From NCBI RefSeq assembly GCF_016919445.1, contig NZ_CP070356.1, positions 131,501-195,500 on the forward strand: a stretch of DNA of 64,000 nucleotides. The letters run 5' to 3'. Below the pieces are notes generated by a model that saw only the letters and a list, made by a program, of their open reading frames with translations, did not search any database and was not told the origin of the DNA. The translations under genes were made by a program, and so were the position numbers. The number at the start of each line of letters is the position of its first letter. The first letter of the stretch is position 1. This document shows positions 1 to 7,265 of the stretch, piece by piece. Source of the DNA: Pseudomonas sp. PDNC002 (GTDB lineage: Bacteria; Pseudomonadota; Gammaproteobacteria; Pseudomonadales; Pseudomonadaceae).

Positions 1-216
1 ATCTCGGCCCTTCGCTTCCAAATCGCGGAGCCTGGTCCAGTCGGTCTTCGCTACTTTCCGAGCACGGATCTTCGAGCCGCCGCGAGTGCGCTTGGTCGAG
101 ACACCTACCGCGAAGCGCTGACACTCACCATTGAGCTTGGCGCGTGCAGCACCGTCGGCTCTCGCGGCTTGGAGCTGCTCAGAGGTCATGCAGACGATCT
201 GCTCAGGCGTCAGCAC
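1..216 (-). CDS. Hypothetical prophage protein, cut by the window edge
   Basis: An open frame runs off the left edge, leaving 72 codons. The GTG at 216 is preferred because a GAGG ribosome-binding site lies about 7 bases upstream; an in-frame ATG at 189 is the alternative. The visible part is rich in Lys, Arg and Ala (for example TKRTRGGSKIRARK), which suggests a nucleic-acid-binding role, but I recognise no family. It overlaps the end of the preceding gene by 14 bases and so continues the leftward replication operon (cro, CII-like, O-like, 203-448). Confidence 0.55.
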   Translation of the reverse strand, partial: MLTPEQIVCMTSEQLQAARADGAARAKLNGECQRFAVGVSTKRTRGGSKIRARKVAKTDWTRLRDLEAKGRD

Positions 217-448
217 GGGCCACCTCGCTTTCTTCCATGTCGGCCTTGATGATCGCCACCACCTCGTCGCGGGTGGCCAGGTAGAAAGAGGGCTCACGTC
301 CGCCAGGGCGTGTCACCGTGTAACGGGTCTCCGGCAGCCGGCATACAGCGACGGTGTAGCCGGCATCTGTCATCCAGCAGTCAGGAACCTGACTACCGTC
401 GGCGTTACGCTTGGCGCGCCACTTCAAGGGTTTGTTGACCACGGTCAC
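203..448 (-). CDS. Small hypothetical protein in the prophage replication operon
   Basis: An 81-residue protein. Its GTG start overlaps the stop of the O-like gene as GTGA, with GGAGG just upstream, so it is translationally coupled. It begins MTVVNKPLKWRAKRNADG and contains a stretch around ETRYTVTRPGGREPSFYLATRDEV that looks like a compact beta-rich fold. No known motif is visible. Position directly after the replication protein suggests a replication or early regulatory accessory. The function is unknown. Confidence 0.6.
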   Translation of the reverse strand: MTVVNKPLKWRAKRNADGSQVPDCWMTDAGYTVAVCRLPETRYTVTRPGGREPSFYLATRDEVVAIIKADMEESEVARADA

Positions 449-1305
449 TGCACACCTCCGGTTGTACCTTGCTGCCCTGCCTTGGCCGCCCGCTGTTGCT
501 GGAACATGAGAGTGGCCTGCTGCCTGGAGTACTCCGCCTGAGCCTCTTCGAACGACGGCTTGTTTGCTTTTGGCGGCGGCGGCGGTGGCTGAGTGGCCCA
601 CTGGGTCCGGTACGACTCTGCCTTGGCCAACAACGAGCCCAGGTCATGGCAGTTCCGTGTCAGGTAGGCGTCGCTGATGGTGACGAAGAACGCGGCCACC
701 GCCGGAGCCTCAGCGGCACCCAAGCGCTTCAGCAATTCGCGGACCTGGGCGTTGACCTTGGAGTTGCGAACTGGGTCGGTGCTGTAGCGATTCCGATACG
801 CCGCGGCGTATGCCGCCCAGATGGCCCGGCAGCCCTCCTGACGAATCAATTCTTCGTCGGGCTGGCCGGAACCGGCCGGCGAAAGGTTCTTTGTTGGTTC
901 TACTGAAGGTTCTATTACGGTTCTGGGTGCAGCATCTGCGGGGGTGGGGTGCAGCTCCTGCGGGGGTTGGGGTGCAGCAGGTGCGGGGGTGGGTGCTGCT
1001 CCTGCGGGGGTGCATTTCTTTCGGGGGTGAACCTGCTGCGGGGGTGCAAATGCTGCGGGGGTCACTGTGAACATCGTCGACCGCCCCTGGCGCGCCTCAA
1101 TGGTCAGCGCCTTCCGCTCTTTCAGGACCTTGATTGCCTGCTGCACTGCGCGCTCGGACAGGCAGGTGCGCTCGGCAATCTTCGCCACCGAAGGCCAGCA
1201 CACGCCCTCGTCATTCGCGTTGTCCGCCAGACTGATCAGCACTGCCTTCTGAGCGGGTGTCAGCCCCTGTAGCGGCCAACAGGCCGACATGATGATGGTG
1301 CTCAT
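445..1305 (-). CDS. Phage replication protein with helix-turn-helix domain, lambda O-like
   Basis: A 286-residue protein that probably binds the phage origin and recruits the host replication machinery. Residues about 8-80 form a winged-helix domain: GLTPAQKAVLISLADNAN, then WPSVAKIAERTCLSERAVQQ as the recognition helix. A Pro/Ala-rich linker (about 85-130) follows, then a C-terminal helical domain with WAAYAAAYRNRYSTDPVRN. The start at 1305 has GGGAG upstream; a frame 36 codons longer exists but has no such site. The linker DNA carries iteron-like repeats (separate entry), the arrangement seen in lambda gene O. It lies downstream of cro and the CII-like gene on the same strand. The family role is inferred from domain layout and gene order. 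Confidence 0.75.
   Translation of the reverse strand: MSTIIMSACWPLQGLTPAQKAVLISLADNANDEGVCWPSVAKIAERTCLSERAVQQAIKVLKERKALTIEARQGRSTMFTVTPAAFAPPQQVHPRKKCTPAGAAPTPAPAAPQPPQELHPTPADAAPRTVIEPSVEPTKNLSPAGSGQPDEELIRQEGCRAIWAAYAAAYRNRYSTDPVRNSKVNAQVRELLKRLGAAEAPAVAAFFVTISDAYLTRNCHDLGSLLAKAESYRTQWATQPPPPPPKANKPSFEEAQAEYSRQQATLMFQQQRAAKAGQQGTTGGVQ
885..1063. other. Candidate phage replication origin inside the O-like gene
   Basis: Seven direct repeats close to TGCGGGGGTG (plus-strand view) start at 937, 959, 982, 1003, 1020, 1037 and 1054. Spacings are 22, 23 and 21, then 17, 17 and 17 bases. Because several spacings are not multiples of three, the copies fall in all three codon phases of the gene, so they are conserved as DNA rather than as a peptide repeat. 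Next to them, in an A+T-richer stretch, GGTTCT occurs at 885, 896, 908 and 919, spaced 11-12 bases or about one helical turn. Iterons beside a helically phased A+T-rich block inside the initiator gene match the lambda origin plan. The repeats are seen directly; origin function is inferred. Confidence 0.6.
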
Positions 1306-1429
1306 TGGCAGAGCTCCCAGGACGGCGCGCCACAATTCGCCATCGTGGGATTTCGTGGCGCGCTGTTGTTGAATCTGGTCTTCATGGGTATGCGTCCCGC
1401 ACTCCCCCCGCAATCTCCGTAGCGTGTAA

Positions 1430-1864
1430 TCATCGAACGCCGACCTTCGCGCGGGCGGTCTCGATCACGACGTCGATCTTGTTCTTTGCCTCCTCCCCTT
1501 CCCGCTCGATCCGCTTGAACTCCATCCGGGTGACCTTGCCGTCGGCCAGCGCCTCGATGGCAGCTTTCGTCACGTCCGCCGCTTCACTAGCCATCGCCAG
1601 CGTGGCGTTCGCCAGGCAGTCGGCCGGCTGAACATCGCGGCGAACCAGGTGGAAACCAAAGTTGTGCGCCAGCTCCTGGAGTGGGCGGAGGTCGCCGGTG
1701 TGCAGCAGGATCTGGTAGAGGTGGTTGATGGTCAGCTTGTGCGAGTCGTTGTCCGGGTTTGCGCGCTGCAGCAGGCTCACATGGGGCAAGCCCATCTTGG
1801 CTGCCAGCTCCTTGGCCCCGGCGTCTTCTACTGCGTCGTGGCACGCCCTCAGGAACTCTTGCAT
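1430..1864 (-). CDS. CII-type phage regulatory protein (Phage_CP76-like)
   Basis: A 144-residue protein of the type often annotated as phage regulatory protein CII. It reads MQEFLRACHDAVEDAGAKEL, then a helix-turn-helix-like segment around AAKMGLPHVSLLQRANPDND and LTINHLYQILLHTGDL. The C-terminal half is helical and charged. AGAGGA lies 7 bases before the ATG at 1864. It sits between cro and the replication gene, the lambda cII position, and probably controls the lysis-lysogeny choice or early transcription. Family assignment is from sequence resemblance and position. Confidence 0.7.
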   Translation of the reverse strand: MQEFLRACHDAVEDAGAKELAAKMGLPHVSLLQRANPDNDSHKLTINHLYQILLHTGDLRPLQELAHNFGFHLVRRDVQPADCLANATLAMASEAADVTKAAIEALADGKVTRMEFKRIEREGEEAKNKIDVVIETARAKVGVR

Positions 1865-1929
1865 TCGTAAATCCTCTGGATTCTTTCCGTGGAGCCCGGA
1901 CAGGGCTGCTGGCAATCTGTAGTTACGGG

Positions 1930-2106
1930 TCAGGCGGCGCTCTTTGGCGCGCTAGCCCGGAGGACACCCTTCGTGATCAGCTCAAGCTGGTACTGGCGCA
2001 GCTCCGGGACTTCTTCCCACTGGCGGACTGCCTCGTAGGAAACCTTCAAGGCTTTGGCCAACTTCGATATCGATCCGAAGTGCTGGATGGCTTGCTTTTT
2101 GGTCAT
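1930..2106 (-). CDS. cro: Cro-like repressor
   Basis: A 58-residue DNA-binding protein, MTKKQAIQHFGSISKLAKAL then KVSYEAVRQWEEVPELRQYQ, which is the compact helix-turn-helix of Cro proteins. AGGAGGT lies 4 bases before the ATG. It is divergent from the repressor gene at 2195 and the paired operators lie between them. Cro would bind these sites and lower repressor synthesis, favouring lytic growth. The recognition stretch SYEAVRQW is shared with the N-terminal domain of the neighbouring repressor, which fits both proteins reading the same operator. Confidence 0.85.
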   Translation of the reverse strand: MTKKQAIQHFGSISKLAKALKVSYEAVRQWEEVPELRQYQLELITKGVLRASAPKSAA

Positions 2107-2133
2107 GCAGACCTCCTTTGCTGTGCGCAAATT

Positions 2134-2168
2134 CAAGCATGCTTGTACATATAAGGCAAGCATGCTTG
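2134..2168. promoter_or_regulatory. Repressor/Cro operator pair (right-operator equivalent)
   Basis: Two perfect copies of the palindrome CAAGCATGCTTG lie at 2134-2145 and 2157-2168, centre to centre 23 bases, in the gap between divergent cro and the repressor gene. Divergent early and maintenance promoters must lie here, but I could not fix their -10 and -35 elements with confidence. Related sites recur at 8195-8249. Binding by the two regulators is inferred from position and symmetry. Confidence 0.8.
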
Positions 2169-2194
2169 GCAGGCGCTCTTGTAGATTGCAGCCA

Positions 2195-3055
2195 ATGAAA
2201 ACCACTGAACGCATCACCAAGCTCGTGCTCGCAAGGAAGCCCGCCATCGGGGTCCGAGGCGTGAAAAGGGACATAGCTACCACTTGTGGGATCAGCTACG
2301 AGGCAGTGCGCCAGTGGTTTGCAGGAGACACGGAGAACATCAGGAACGAAAACCTGGTGGCTCTCGCTGAGGGGTACGACACAACTGTCGACTGGCTTCT
2401 ATCGGGAAAGGGCGAACCACCGCGGAGGAAATCAGCCCCATCGCCGGAGCCAACGCCCTCCAAGACACCCAGCAGTTCAGCCGACATTGTGCGACGCATG
2501 CTTGAGAAGCACGGCAGGGGCCTGAGCGACGACGCTAGACGAAGCATCGTCGATGCTGTCGAAGCAGAGACTCCAGCGCAGGACGCCAGCAATGTGATCG
2601 TCGCCGACTTCTCCCGGCCTGGCCCGGCGGGCGACGAGATCAGCATCGCGCACTACGACATCCGCGGCGCCATGGGTAACGGCCAGGTGCCGGCCGACTA
2701 CCCCGAGATGCTGCGCGACGTGAAGGTCAGTCAGGAGCAGCTGCGCAAGCTCGGCGTCACCTACGACGACCCGAACCACCTGAAGATGGTATATGGCTGG
2801 GGCCACTCGATGGCGCCAACCATCAAGCACGCCGATCCGATGATCGTGAACATCAACATCCGTGAGTTTGACGGTGACGGGATCTTCATATTCACCTGGC
2901 AGGGCCACCTCTATATCAAGCGCCTGCAGGTCCAGGATGCCGAGCACTTCGAAATGATCTCGGACAACAAGCAGCACAAGGATAGGGTCATCCGGATGGA
3001 AGAGACCTACATCCATGCGCGGGTGCTATTGGTCTGGAACGCACACCTGGTGTAA
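2195..3055 (+). CDS. cI: CI-type prophage repressor, S24 peptidase family
   Basis: A 286-residue repressor that would hold the prophage silent by binding the palindromic operators. Residues 1-70 form an XRE-type helix-turn-helix (GISYEAVRQWFAGDTENIRN). A Ser/Pro/Lys-rich linker spans about 78-95. Residues 150-286 form the LexA/CI-type S24 domain with Ser205 in GWGHSMAPTI and Lys242 in LYIKRL. The usual Ala-Gly self-cleavage bond is not obvious: the region reads RGAMGNGQ (158-164), with Met between Ala and Gly, so RecA-stimulated cleavage may be weak or absent. ATG 2195 was chosen over an upstream frame extension that would run back through the operators. Confidence 0.85.
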   Translation: MKTTERITKLVLARKPAIGVRGVKRDIATTCGISYEAVRQWFAGDTENIRNENLVALAEGYDTTVDWLLSGKGEPPRRKSAPSPEPTPSKTPSSSADIVRRMLEKHGRGLSDDARRSIVDAVEAETPAQDASNVIVADFSRPGPAGDEISIAHYDIRGAMGNGQVPADYPEMLRDVKVSQEQLRKLGVTYDDPNHLKMVYGWGHSMAPTIKHADPMIVNINIREFDGDGIFIFTWQGHLYIKRLQVQDAEHFEMISDNKQHKDRVIRMEETYIHARVLLVWNAHLV

Positions 3056-3097
3056 GCAAATCGCCAGATGCCTCAGGACGAGGCAATGGAGTCCGCA

Positions 3098-3271
3098 ATG
3101 AGTCTGCCCGAAATTCTCGGTGACCTCTGTTCCGCGCTCTTCAACTGGCCATCTCCAGACCGCAGGTCAAATCGGGTGTTTAGCCCTGGGTTCATAGCCT
3201 GCTGCATCATCGTTGCGGTGATTGAACTCGCATTGCTGCACGGTATTTTTGGTGGGGGCACGCATGGATGA
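3098..3271 (+). CDS. Small single-pass membrane protein next to the repressor
   Basis: A 57-residue protein with one hydrophobic segment (FIACCIIVAVIELALLHGIF) preceded by a short polar N-terminus, so it is probably an inner-membrane peptide. ATG 3098 is preferred because GGAG lies 6 bases upstream; ATG 3068 and 3086 are in frame but poorly placed. It follows the repressor on the same strand and could be expressed in the lysogen. Small membrane proteins at this place are often superinfection-exclusion factors, but nothing in the sequence proves this. Its 3' end overlaps a leftover repressor fragment. Confidence 0.5.
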   Translation: MSLPEILGDLCSALFNWPSPDRRSNRVFSPGFIACCIIVAVIELALLHGIFGGGTHG

Positions 3272-3332
3272 GAAGTGCATCCATGCTCACGTGCTTCCAG
3301 TCTGGAATGCACGCCTAGTTTATCCCACCTGA
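3264..3332 (+). pseudogene. Leftover 3' end of a second repressor gene
   Basis: Reading from 3264 gives MDEKCIHAHVLPVWNARLV and three more residues before the stop at 3330-3332. This aligns with the last residues of the intact repressor, MEETYIHARVLLVWNAHLV (ending 3055), at protein and DNA level. It is the tail of a diverged repressor copy with no domain upstream of it. It suggests recombination with a related phage, or insertion of the small membrane gene, at the repressor 3' end. Confidence 0.75.
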
Positions 3333-3344
3333 ATGGCCCTCACG

Positions 3345-4394
3345 CTAGAGGTCGAGTGCTTGGCGAATACGCCTCAGCAAAACTCTCGCGATGATTGGCG
3401 ACACACTATTTCCGATCATTCGGAAGCTATGCCAGGTAGTGGCATGAAATTCGAACGAATCGGGGAAGCCTTGAAGTCGCGCCCCCTCGCGGGGCGTGAT
3501 GACTCGATTTTCATCTGGATGCAAGGGTCTCACTGATTGGTAAGACCCACGATCACTTCCGGTGCCAGCGCGAAGCGTGGGGCAAAGTCCATTCCACTCC
3601 AAACGCTTATGTTTACCAACCAAGTCAACGCCACCTTGGGGCACTGCTGCGTATCGACGGACTGTTTCCGGTTTATGGGCAGTACGCTGATGGCCAGAAA
3701 ACCGCCCTGAATCGCTCCGCATGCTTTTTGCGTACGCGGAAAGGTTTGCTCTTCGGCTATACACCCATTTGTCCTGATGTTTCTTGCACGGTGTCGCATC
3801 CAGCAGATCAAAAATTGCGTCGCGTACAGTTACTCGCTCTGCCTCGGGCTGAACCAACCAATCTAGCTCGGGAGTTTCGACCTCGTCTCGGTTAAACCCG
3901 AAAACAAAAACGCGCTTCCGTTTCGTCGCAGCTCCAAACAGCGATGCATCGAGAACCACCGGACCAAGCACATCCCAGTTCGCCCCCAGCCTCGCTAGCG
4001 CTTGCTCTAGTACCGGCTTGTTTTCCGGAAACGCCAACCCTGGCACGTTCTCCATCAGGAAGAACTTTGGCTGCACTTCGTCGACGATGCGGAAGAACTC
4101 GCCAACAAGGGAGCGGCGGGGGTCGTCAGGAAGGCGCTTACCGATACCGCTAAAAGCTTGGCATGGAGGCCCCCCAACGATGCCATCTACGCCATCAGGG
4201 ATGCTTCGGCGCAGGTCTTCAGCCGACAGAGTCGCGACATCGGCTTGAAGAAATGGCGTCGATGGGAAATTGACAGGAAATGAGCTCGATAGAATCGGGT
4301 CGATGTCTACGGCCAAGCTTGTGGTGTAGCCCGCGTTTTTGGAGCCGAGCGCAAGACCGCCGCAGCCGGAGAAGAGATCAAGTAGGGTAGGCAT
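3345..4394 (-). CDS. DNA cytosine-C5 methyltransferase
   Basis: A 349-residue, apparently complete Dcm-type enzyme that transfers a methyl group from S-adenosylmethionine to cytosine C5. Motif I is LDLFSGCGGLALG (5-17). Motif IV is GGPPCQAFSGIG with catalytic Cys78. Motif VI is the ENV at 115-117. Motif VIII is the TKRKRVFVFG stretch, and motifs IX-X are RLQGFPDSF and MIGNSVSP near the C-terminus. It is transcribed toward the repressor and away from the ATPase gene at 4512, with about 117 bases between the divergent starts. It probably supplies the modification half of a restriction-modification or defence cassette. The recognition sequence cannot be read from the protein. Confidence 0.92.
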   Translation of the reverse strand: MPTLLDLFSGCGGLALGSKNAGYTTSLAVDIDPILSSSFPVNFPSTPFLQADVATLSAEDLRRSIPDGVDGIVGGPPCQAFSGIGKRLPDDPRRSLVGEFFRIVDEVQPKFFLMENVPGLAFPENKPVLEQALARLGANWDVLGPVVLDASLFGAATKRKRVFVFGFNRDEVETPELDWLVQPEAERVTVRDAIFDLLDATPCKKHQDKWVYSRRANLSAYAKSMRSDSGRFSGHQRTAHKPETVRRYAAVPQGGVDLVGKHKRLEWNGLCPTLRAGTGSDRGSYQSVRPLHPDENRVITPREGARLQGFPDSFEFHATTWHSFRMIGNSVSPIIARVLLRRIRQALDL

Positions 4395-4511
4395 ATCACT
4401 GAATCCACTGACGTTGCGCTAGTCTACGCTACGCAGGCAAATTTGTCGATCGGAGAGGCTAGCGAAAAGCCATCAACACGGTCATCATCTGACTGAAGCT
4501 AGGAGGACCAG

Positions 4512-5873
4512 ATGTCGGAAACGGATGCCCAATCGCGCAAGGAAATTAATGCTGAGCCCACAAAAACCTTCTTTGTGGACATGCTTACCCGTGATATTCC
4601 CCTTGAACAGGCAGTGCTTGACTTGGTTGATAATTGTGTCGACGGAGCAAAGCGAATTGCTGCTAGCAGAACTGTTGACCCGAACCATCCTTATGATGGA
4701 TGTAGGGTTCAAGTGGATATTAGCTCTGATCGATTCAGCATTTCCGACAACTGTGGCGGTTTCGATGTGCTTACCGCGCGGGAATATGCGTTTCGCTTTG
4801 GCCGGCCTGCGGGTGCAGCACGAACGAGCCACTCCATCGGCCAATTCGGCGTCGGTATGAAGCGAGCCCTTTTTAAGTTCGGGCGTCACTTCACAGTAGA
4901 ATCAGCAACTACTACGGAGGCGTGGGCGGTCGATGTTGATGTGGACGAGTGGGAACACGCTGAGGGATGGAGTTTCCCATGGGCCGAGCCACAATCGACA
5001 AAAGTTTCCAGGGACAATCCGGGAACGGAGATTACTGTCACGAACCTTCGTCGTGAGGTCTCTGCAAAGTTCTCCACCACCCATTTCATTAACTCCATCA
5101 CAGGCTTGATAAAATCCAAGCATCGGCAATTCATTGCTGATGGACTAGAAATTAAAGTTAATGGCTCCCGGGTAGACGCAACCAACATTTATCTTTTAGT
5201 CGGAGAGGGCTTCACACCCGGAACGGACATATTAGAGTTCACGGAAGAAGGACAATCCCCAGTAACTGCGAAAATTATCGTGGGCCTTGGAAAATCTTCA
5301 CCGAAGGAAGCTGGTTGGAATGTCATATGTAACGGACGCGTAGTCCTAGAGGCTGACCGCAGAACCCATACAGCCGGCTGGGGGCTTTTCGAAGAAAACG
5401 CCCAGAAGATGATAATCCCAAGTTTCCACAACCAATTCGCAAGGTTTCGCGGAATAGTTTCCTTTGAATCAGACGACTCTTCGCGCGTCCCTTGGAACAC
5501 CACCAAAACCGACGTTGACGCCGACAGTAATGTTTGGAGGGCGACATTCCAACGAATGCTTGAAATGATGCGCCCCGTAATCGATTTTTTGAATGAACTC
5601 GACGCGGACATCGACGAGAACACCAAAGAAAAAAGTCCGCTCTTGGAGTTTGTTACGAAAGCAGTTCCACAGGGGCCTGAAACGTTTCACGAGAAGCGAA
5701 CCTTCACAGCCCCCAATCGCGAGTCCGTGGTTCGAGGCCCCAAAATGGTTAAGATCCAGTTCTCGAGAACGCTTGAAAATGTCGAGTTCCTTCAAGATGC
5801 GTTAGGAGTAACCTCCGCAAAAGCGGTCGGGGAGACTTGCTTCGATATGATCCTAGCGAGGCAGCGCGACTAA
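4512..5873 (+). CDS. GHKL (MORC/MutL/HSP90-type) ATPase of a restriction-like system
   Basis: A 453-residue protein with the GHKL ATP-binding fold in its first 130 residues: N-box LDLVDNCVDGAK (36-47), G1 box SDNCGGFD (78-85) and G2 box IGQFGVGMKRAL (109-120). A second domain with TTKTDVD (S5-like lysine region) and a helical C-terminus follow. GGAGGA precedes the ATG. Related ATPases occur beside DNA methyltransferases in bacterial R-M systems described as relatives of eukaryotic MORC proteins; from memory, databases also use the label BbrUII/HgiDII family. It probably acts as the restriction or targeting component with the divergent Dcm. It overlaps the next gene by one base. No classical nuclease motif is evident. 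Confidence 0.75.
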   Translation: MSETDAQSRKEINAEPTKTFFVDMLTRDIPLEQAVLDLVDNCVDGAKRIAASRTVDPNHPYDGCRVQVDISSDRFSISDNCGGFDVLTAREYAFRFGRPAGAARTSHSIGQFGVGMKRALFKFGRHFTVESATTTEAWAVDVDVDEWEHAEGWSFPWAEPQSTKVSRDNPGTEITVTNLRREVSAKFSTTHFINSITGLIKSKHRQFIADGLEIKVNGSRVDATNIYLLVGEGFTPGTDILEFTEEGQSPVTAKIIVGLGKSSPKEAGWNVICNGRVVLEADRRTHTAGWGLFEENAQKMIIPSFHNQFARFRGIVSFESDDSSRVPWNTTKTDVDADSNVWRATFQRMLEMMRPVIDFLNELDADIDENTKEKSPLLEFVTKAVPQGPETFHEKRTFTAPNRESVVRGPKMVKIQFSRTLENVEFLQDALGVTSAKAVGETCFDMILARQRD

Positions 5874-6838
5874 TGGCCGGCAGCTTCCGAAAAATAGACT
5901 ACTCGCTGCGTCCAGCCAAATACGCCGAGCGTAAGATGCTAGTCAATATACTCCGACGGCTCACCCCTTTCCAAGCCGTTGAAGATTATTGCTATATTGG
6001 ATTCGGCTCGGTGTGGTTTTCGGACTTTATCCTCTTCCACCGAATGCTCGGAATTAACAAAATGATTTCCATTGAGCAATCGGAAGGGGCACGGGTGCGC
6101 TTTGAAGAAAACCGACCATTCAACATAACAATTGAATTTGGAAGCTCTTCAACGGTACTCCCTCGACTCAACTGGTCGGACAGGGTGATTGCCTGGTTAG
6201 ATTACGACGACCCACTAGAGCCAAGTATGCTTCAGGACGTGAGATCAATCTCAAGTCGAGCGCGATCCGGATCCATCCTTGTTGTATCAGTACAATGCGT
6301 CAAAGCTCCGTCTCTTATAGACTTCCAGAGGGATACGGACGCGGAAAAAATGTCCGCAATTGAACGATTCAAACAGATTTTTGGACGAGAACGCGTCCCA
6401 GATGATGCTAGAGATGACGATCTGGCTGGCTGGCCATATGGAACGCTGAGTAGAAAAATGCTGCTTAGCGAGGTTGAATCCGCATTGGCTGAGCGAAATT
6501 TAGCAAACAGATCTAGCTTACAGTTCCGCCCAATTTGTGACATCGAATATCAGGATGATGCTCGAATGTGCACTCTCGTTGGAGCTTTTGTGGATGCGGC
6601 CGATACTGCACACTTTAATGCCTGCACATTTGACCGACTCGACTTCATGCCACCAGACAATCGACCTATAAGAATCGAGATGCCTAAGCTAACAATTCGT
6701 GAGTTGCGAAGGATTGAGCAGCAACTACCTATGCCACCTGGCGGGACGCTAGATCTTGGGTCTATTCCACAATCTGATGCGGAGCGCTTCTCAAAAATGT
6801 ATCGGTACCTCCCTAATTTCGCTGTGATGGAAATCTGA
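5873..6838 (+). CDS. Unknown protein with methyltransferase-like fold, partner of the GHKL ATPase
   Basis: A 321-residue protein whose ATG overlaps the ATPase stop as TAATG, so the two are translationally coupled; a TTG 12 codons earlier is possible. YIGFGSVWFSDFILFHRMLG (41-60) resembles a glycine-containing SAM-binding loop, E68 in MISIEQ could be the acidic residue after the second strand, and WLDYDDPL (108-115) lies where motif IV would be expected. The Gly pattern is poor for a working methyltransferase, so it may be a degenerate or repurposed fold. A hairpin terminator follows. Operon coupling indicates a shared job with the ATPase, probably in anti-phage defence. Function is otherwise unknown. 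Confidence 0.6.
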   Translation: MAGSFRKIDYSLRPAKYAERKMLVNILRRLTPFQAVEDYCYIGFGSVWFSDFILFHRMLGINKMISIEQSEGARVRFEENRPFNITIEFGSSSTVLPRLNWSDRVIAWLDYDDPLEPSMLQDVRSISSRARSGSILVVSVQCVKAPSLIDFQRDTDAEKMSAIERFKQIFGRERVPDDARDDDLAGWPYGTLSRKMLLSEVESALAERNLANRSSLQFRPICDIEYQDDARMCTLVGAFVDAADTAHFNACTFDRLDFMPPDNRPIRIEMPKLTIRELRRIEQQLPMPPGGTLDLGSIPQSDAERFSKMYRYLPNFAVMEI

Positions 6839-6897
6839 ACCATCTACGATGGGCTCGAAGTACTCGCTCATGAGCTAAAACCGCTGCTCAATTTGCA

Positions 6898-6932
6898 AAT
6901 GCCGCGCAACACATGGTGCGGCAATTTCTTTT
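6898..6932 (+). terminator. Hairpin terminator after the ATPase operon
   Basis: TGCCGC (6900-6905) pairs with GCGGCA (6918-6923) across a 12-base loop, and TTTCTTTT follows. It lies 60 bases after the last gene of the two-gene operon. The stem is short but flanking A/T pairs can extend it. The rest of 6839-7047 shows no convincing gene. Confidence 0.5.
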
Positions 6933-7047
6933 ATGTTAACGCCAAGATGTATTGCCAATTTGCGCAGCCAATGCGCTCTCGAAAGACGTCTCAAGCTTCT
7001 AGCCTAAAAAGGCATCGGGTGCTGCAACTACAGCACGGAGTTTCCTC

Positions 7048-7265
7048 ATGGCAAAACGCCACCCGCAACCCTTCCAGTCCTGGGCTCTTGTGTGCTCATC
7101 ACCTGCGTGGTGATGTACAACGCGCGGGTAGCGGCGATCGAGTACATGGCTGAGCGTCAGATCGAGCGCGCTCAGGCAGCGATGGCGAAGCTCCAGGAGC
7201 AGGCAGCTAACCAGCAACAGCAGCTCCGCCCTGCCCCTTTGCCGGCTAGTACGACGCACAGGTAA
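7048..7265 (+). pseudogene. Small membrane-anchored protein gene with probable frameshift
   Basis: ATG 7048 has GGAG 8 bases upstream and reads MAKRHPQPFQSWALV, then runs quickly to a stop. From about 7092 another frame continues with LITCVVMYNARVAAIEYMAE and a Gln/Ala-rich helix to the TAA at 7263. One inserted base near 7090 would join the two into a 72-residue protein with an N-terminal membrane segment. Alternatively the short form starts at GTG 7092, which lacks a good ribosome-binding site. The stop overlaps the next start as TAATG, which supports the second frame as real coding sequence. Confidence 0.5.

Noticed and set aside
937..1063. Repeats in the O-like gene read as a peptide repeat
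   Set aside because: The copies fall in all three codon phases, so they do not encode a repeated peptide; treated instead as DNA iterons.
1893..1907. AGCCC/GGGCT 15-base hairpin between cro and the CII-like gene as a boxB or terminator
   Set aside because: The stem is short, there is no T run and no boxA next to it on that strand, so the signal is too weak to call.
6893..7153. 86-codon plus-strand frame after the defence operon
   Set aside because: It crosses a likely terminator, lacks a ribosome-binding site, and conflicts with the coupled small genes at 7048-7450.
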